Shown in pieces: positions 19,438-22,365 of a stretch of 22,365 bases of DNA. Numbering within the stretch: the stretch's first letter is position 1; each line of letters starts with the position of its first letter. The DNA lies in the IMG/VR virus record IMGVR_UViG_3300006071_000108, positions 1-22,365 of that record; one strand, 5' to 3'. The notes under the pieces are model-generated. The model saw only the letters and a list, made by a program, of their open reading frames with translations, searched no databases and was not told where the DNA came from. This DNA is from a virus. The position numbers were made by a program, and so were the translations under genes.

Positions 19438-20100
19438 ATGGCATATCCTAACGGTATCGGCCCCTCCGGTTTGGTTCCTGTTAACCTGATCGGTGGTCGT
19501 GTTTATAGCGGAGCGATTCGTGAAATTCCGATTGCATCTGGGTACGCTCAGAACATCGGCTATGGCGATTTCGTCACTTACACCACTGATGGCACCATCG
19601 TTCGTGTTGACACTGCTGCGGGTCAGAAAGCTGCTTTTGCAGCGGCTCCAGTTGGTATCTTCCTTGGATGTCAGTATTCACCGAGCACCGGCCTCAAGCA
19701 GCCGCTGTGGTCACAGTACTGGCCGACGGGCACCACGATCCTCACCGACAGCGCTAACACTAACTACGGTTATGGTTGGGCATACGTCTGTGAAGACCCC
19801 GATGCTGTCTTTGTAGCTACCGTTTCTAACGGTTCAGGCGCTCTGTACACCTCTAGCGCAGCTACTCAGGCTAACGTAGGCCAGAACATTGGCTACTACG
19901 TAAAGACGGGTCTGATTAACACCACGACTGGTGACAGCCTCGTGACTGTGGACCTCACCTCTGCAGCTACCACCAACACTCTGCCGCTGCGTATCGTTGA
20001 CGTTGTCCGTTCTACGGCTCTGTCTGATGGTACCTACCAGCAGGTTCTGGTGAGCTTCAATGCAGGCTTCCACTTCTATCGTCAGGCCACTGGTATCTAA
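19438..20100 (+). CDS. Probable head decoration / structural protein
   Basis: A 220-residue protein with AGGAG ahead of ATG 19438, directly before the capsid gene. It is rich in Thr, Ser, Gly, Ala and Tyr, has few charged residues, and alternates as beta strands (SGYAQNIGYGDFVTYTTDGT, NIGYYVKTGLINTTTGDSLV). This composition and the place before the capsid protein suggest a capsid decoration protein or other virion structural protein. Nothing in it is diagnostic of a specific family. Confidence 0.6.
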   Translation: MAYPNGIGPSGLVPVNLIGGRVYSGAIREIPIASGYAQNIGYGDFVTYTTDGTIVRVDTAAGQKAAFAAAPVGIFLGCQYSPSTGLKQPLWSQYWPTGTTILTDSANTNYGYGWAYVCEDPDAVFVATVSNGSGALYTSSAATQANVGQNIGYYVKTGLINTTTGDSLVTVDLTSAATTNTLPLRIVDVVRSTALSDGTYQQVLVSFNAGFHFYRQATGI

Positions 20101-20112
20101 GGAGTAACTTAA

Positions 20113-21027
20113 ATGGCTGCTATTTCACGCGCGCAATTACTTAAAGAGCTGCTCCCCGGCTTGAACGCCCTGTTCGGTCTGGAATATGAGCGGTATGGCG
20201 AGGAATACAAGGAGCTTTTCGAGACCGAAAGCTCTGAGCGTTCCTTTGAAGAAGAACAGAAGCTCTCTGGCTTCGGTGCTGCCCCGGTTAAGGCGGAAGG
20301 TTCAGCGATTGCGTATGACAATGCGCAGGAAGCATGGAACACCCGCTACACCCACGAAACCATCGCTCTCGGCTTCTCCCTGACGGAAGAAGCAATCGAA
20401 GATAACCTGTACGACTCACTGTCTGCTCGTTATACCAAGGCGCTGGCTCGTGCTATGGCTTACACCAAGGAAGTCAAGGCGGCTAACATTCTGAATAACG
20501 GCTTCAACTCGAACTACAAAGGTGGTGACGGTCAGGCTCTGTTCTCAAATGCTCACCCGCTGGTTTATGGTTCAACCATTTCCAACATTCCGACGACTGC
20601 AGCGGACCTGAACGAAACCTCACTTGAAAATGCGGTAATTCAGATCTCTCTGTGGACCGACGAACGTGGCCTGCTCATCGCAGCTAAGCCGAAGAAACTG
20701 ATCATCCCGTCTGCACTGCAGTTCGTGGCGACCCGTATCCTCGAAACTGAACTGCGTGTTGGTACCTCCGACAACGACATCAACGCTCTGAAGAACAACG
20801 GCTCAATCCCGGGCGGCTGGACTGTCAACCACTGGTTGACCGACACCAATGCTTGGTTCTTGACCACCGACGTTCCGAATGGCCTCAAGCACTTTGTCCG
20901 TACCCCCTTGGCGACTTCAATGGACGCTGATTTTGATACGGGGAACGCTAGGTACAAGGCGAGAGAGCGCTACAGCTTTGGATGGTCCGATTTCCTCGGA
21001 GTATTCGGAAGTCCCGGAAGTTCCTGA
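20113..21027 (+). CDS. Major capsid protein (HK97-type, Mu gpT-like)
   Basis: A 304-residue protein with AAGGAG ahead of ATG 20113. The layout is that of an HK97-fold capsid protein without a long scaffold-like leader: an N-terminal acidic helical region with an E-loop-like FGAAPVKAEGSAIAYDNAQE, a spine helix region (SLTEEAIEDNLYDSLSARYT, KALARAMAYTKEVKAANILN), GGDGQALFSNAHPL, and a P/A-domain part (KPKKLIIPSALQFVATRILE). GGDGQALFSNAHPL followed by a PKxLIVP-type segment is common in Mu gpT-like capsid proteins. A terminator follows 20 nt after the stop. This suggests the capsid is the last gene of the head operon. Confidence 0.85.
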   Translation: MAAISRAQLLKELLPGLNALFGLEYERYGEEYKELFETESSERSFEEEQKLSGFGAAPVKAEGSAIAYDNAQEAWNTRYTHETIALGFSLTEEAIEDNLYDSLSARYTKALARAMAYTKEVKAANILNNGFNSNYKGGDGQALFSNAHPLVYGSTISNIPTTAADLNETSLENAVIQISLWTDERGLLIAAKPKKLIIPSALQFVATRILETELRVGTSDNDINALKNNGSIPGGWTVNHWLTDTNAWFLTTDVPNGLKHFVRTPLATSMDADFDTGNARYKARERYSFGWSDFLGVFGSPGSS

Positions 21028-21047
21028 TTTATCAGGGTTTATCGGGA

Positions 21048-21075
21048 GAAAAGGGCCTTCGGGCCCTTTTCTTTT
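21048..21075 (+). terminator. UUCG-loop terminator after the capsid gene
   Basis: A 10-bp stem GAAAAGGGCC / GGCCCTTTTC with a TTCG loop, then TTTT. Strong rho-independent terminator closing the head operon. Confidence 0.92.
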
Positions 21076-21084
21076 GCCCGCATG

Positions 21085-21113
21085 TTGACACAGCGTTCCT
21101 TCAGTGGTTTAAT
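21085..21113 (+). promoter_or_regulatory. Promoter of the homing endonuclease gene
   Basis: TTGACA, 17 bp, TTTAAT (5 of 6 matches), ending 23 nt ahead of the ATG at 21137. The gene thus has its own transcript between two terminators. Confidence 0.75.
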
Positions 21114-21136
21114 ATCTTTACCAACCCGGAGGGCGC

Positions 21137-21952
21137 ATGAAGAACGTAATTTACAAAATCCGAAACGTAGTCAACGACCACTACTACGTAGGCAGCACAG
21201 TCGACTCTCGCAAACGCTTTTGGGCGCATAGAAAAGCTCTTCGCTTAGGGAACCATGACTGCGTGCATTTGCAACGTGCATGGAACAAATATGGCGAGGA
21301 CTGTTTTAAATTCGAAGTGCTAGAGACGCATAGCTCTAAAGACGAGTTGTACCCAGCGGAACAAAAATGGCTGGACGAGCATTTCGGTAAAGACTACTGC
21401 TACAACGTAGCTGCCCACGCCGACTCCCCTATGAGGGATGCGAGCCCAGAGATCCGGGCTAAATTAGCTGAAAAAACCAAAGCATGGCTTAAACGAGAGG
21501 GACACCCTCGGCAAGGCGTAGCACATACAGAAGAATCCCGCGCTCAGATGTCAGAGACGCGTAAAGGTAAAGCAGCAGGCGCAGACCACTACCGCTACGG
21601 TAAAACAGTTTCAGAGGAGACACGTAAAAAGATTGGCGATGCTCAACGTGGTAAACCTAAAGCGCCCGGGAGAACCATATCCGCTGAAGGCCGTGCCAAA
21701 ATCCGTGCCGCAGCTGAGGCGGGGCACTACAGTCACTGGGAAGGTCGCACTCATTCGGAGGAGTCAAAGGAGAAGATGGGCCGCGCCGTCATAGCGACGG
21801 ATCCTGCTGGTGTAGAGCATAGGTTTGCTACAATCACTCAGCTTCGAAAGGAGCTTGGGCTGACTCCACCCACGGTGGATAGGGCTTTAAAATCTGGCAA
21901 CGCCCTGACAAAAGGCAAAGCCGAGGGGTGGAGTTTTAGATATACTGACTGA
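21137..21952 (+). CDS. GIY-YIG homing endonuclease with NUMOD repeats
   Basis: A 271-residue protein with GGAGG 4 nt ahead. The GIY-YIG domain occupies about 1-92: VIYKI (4-8) and YYVGST (16-21) stand for the GIY and YIG motifs, R27/H31 follow in the helix KRFWAHRKAL, and E75 in PAEQKWLDEH is the expected metal-binding glutamate. Residues about 125-215 contain four NUMOD3-like repeats (GVAHTEESRAQMSE, GKTVSEETRKKIGD, GRTISAEGRAKIRA, GRTHSEESKEKMGR) that bind DNA. The C-terminus (ATDPAGVEHRFATITQLRKE...GWSFRYTD) fits NUMOD1. It cuts an intron- or HEG-less allele and spreads itself. It stands alone, not in an intron, with its own promoter and terminators. Confidence 0.92.
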   Translation: MKNVIYKIRNVVNDHYYVGSTVDSRKRFWAHRKALRLGNHDCVHLQRAWNKYGEDCFKFEVLETHSSKDELYPAEQKWLDEHFGKDYCYNVAAHADSPMRDASPEIRAKLAEKTKAWLKREGHPRQGVAHTEESRAQMSETRKGKAAGADHYRYGKTVSEETRKKIGDAQRGKPKAPGRTISAEGRAKIRAAAEAGHYSHWEGRTHSEESKEKMGRAVIATDPAGVEHRFATITQLRKELGLTPPTVDRALKSGNALTKGKAEGWSFRYTD

Positions 21953-21976
21953 GGACTGGGAGATCCCGGTCGGGAC

Positions 21977-22003
21977 AAGGGGGCTTCGGCCCCCTTTTCT
22001 TTT
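21977..22003 (+). terminator. UUCG-loop terminator after the homing endonuclease gene
   Basis: AAGGGGGC / GCCCCCTT, an 8-bp stem with a TTCG loop, followed by TTCTTTT. It closely resembles the terminator at 21048-21075, including the TTTTCTTTTG tail. Confidence 0.9.
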
Positions 22004-22006
22004 GTC

Positions 22007-22035
22007 TTGACACTGAAAAATAAGTAAGCTACAAA
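22007..22035 (+). promoter_or_regulatory. Candidate promoter of the next structural gene
   Basis: TTGACA, 17 bp, TACAAA (4 of 6), about 90 nt ahead of ATG 22124, directly behind the terminator. Confidence 0.5.
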
Positions 22036-22123
22036 GGCTCAAATCTAGGGATTTTCTAATTGCCTGCTCGACCGCCCTAGCGGTACTCGCACAAGACGAC
22101 AGGCGCATGTGCATGAGGTTATC

Positions 22124-22365
22124 ATGGGATTCTCCACTTGGCTTGGCCCGATTCGCACGGGTACCGTAAAGGACACCACCGGAACCACCGCTGGTACTGT
22201 CGCTAACTGCGGCGTCGTCAGTCTTTCTCAGAACTCTGTTGTGTCTCCTGCTACTACCGCTGGCACGACCACGATCGGTTGGATTCCGGCAGGTTCTCAG
22301 ATTCTCGGTATCGAACTCGACACCACCACGGCCTTCACCTTCACCGGAGGCACCACTCCAGCAGC
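22124..22365 (+). CDS. Structural-looking protein, N-terminal part (cut by window edge)
   Basis: ATG 22124 has GAGG 5 nt ahead. The 80 visible codons begin MGFSTWLGPIRTGTVKDTTG and are very rich in Thr, Gly, Ala and Ser with hardly any charged residues (TVANCGVVSLSQNSVVSPAT, TTIGWIPAGSQILGIELDTT). This beta-rich, low-charge style is typical of virion proteins that follow the capsid gene. A family cannot be named from this piece. Confidence 0.7.
   Translation, partial: MGFSTWLGPIRTGTVKDTTGTTAGTVANCGVVSLSQNSVVSPATTAGTTTIGWIPAGSQILGIELDTTTAFTFTGGTTPA

Overview
The window is part of a tailed double-stranded DNA bacteriophage (or prophage) genome. The diagnostic evidence is the rightward head-assembly block from about 12.0 kb: a probable small terminase, a large terminase with ATPase and nuclease motifs, a very long portal protein, a scaffold-like protein, a decoration-like protein and an HK97-type capsid protein. 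Strong Shine-Dalgarno sites and consensus sigma-70 promoters (TTGACA-17-TATAAT) point to a Gram-negative, probably proteobacterial, host; the exact host cannot be told from the sequence. No replication, integration or lysis gene is recognisable here.

Layout. From 1 to about 11.5 kb all genes read leftward (minus strand). They are small, tightly packed and mostly unrecognised, and many are joined by ATGA or TGATG stop/start overlaps. Recognisable members are a DUF1653-like protein, a helix-turn-helix protein, and a module of a DUF3150-like protein, a MoxR-type AAA+ ATPase and a VWA protein carrying an HExxH metallopeptidase motif. Several very short ORFs (13 to 35 codons), mostly hydrophobic, fill apparent gaps. 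Two longer non-coding stretches, 9987-10653 and 11477-12025, hold repeats, hairpins, promoters and a terminator; the second is where leftward and rightward transcription diverge. From 12.0 kb to the right edge the genes read rightward: TerS, TerL, a DUF3310 protein, portal, a 60-residue ORF, a GroES-like co-chaperonin, scaffold-like protein, a conserved small protein, a decoration-like protein and the capsid protein. A GIY-YIG homing endonuclease then sits between two UUCG terminators, followed by the start of a further structural-looking gene cut by the window edge.

The most striking signal is a 20-bp perfect palindrome, AACTTCATACGTATGAAGTT, present eight times (one copy with a single change). 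All copies lie between 4.7 and 11.6 kb, at gene boundaries of the leftward arm, and none lies in the structural block. Two copies sit about 36-38 bp downstream of the -10 box of near-identical consensus promoters, three touch or contain stop codons, and four are followed by a GC-rich hairpin. This looks like a phage-specific operator or RNA-processing network over the leftward genes. A second unusual feature is the portal protein, which carries a C-terminal extra domain after a Gln-rich coiled coil and a Pro-rich linker; it has the RHxxW / HE / DxxNNxxGR pattern I associate with the DUF6973 family.
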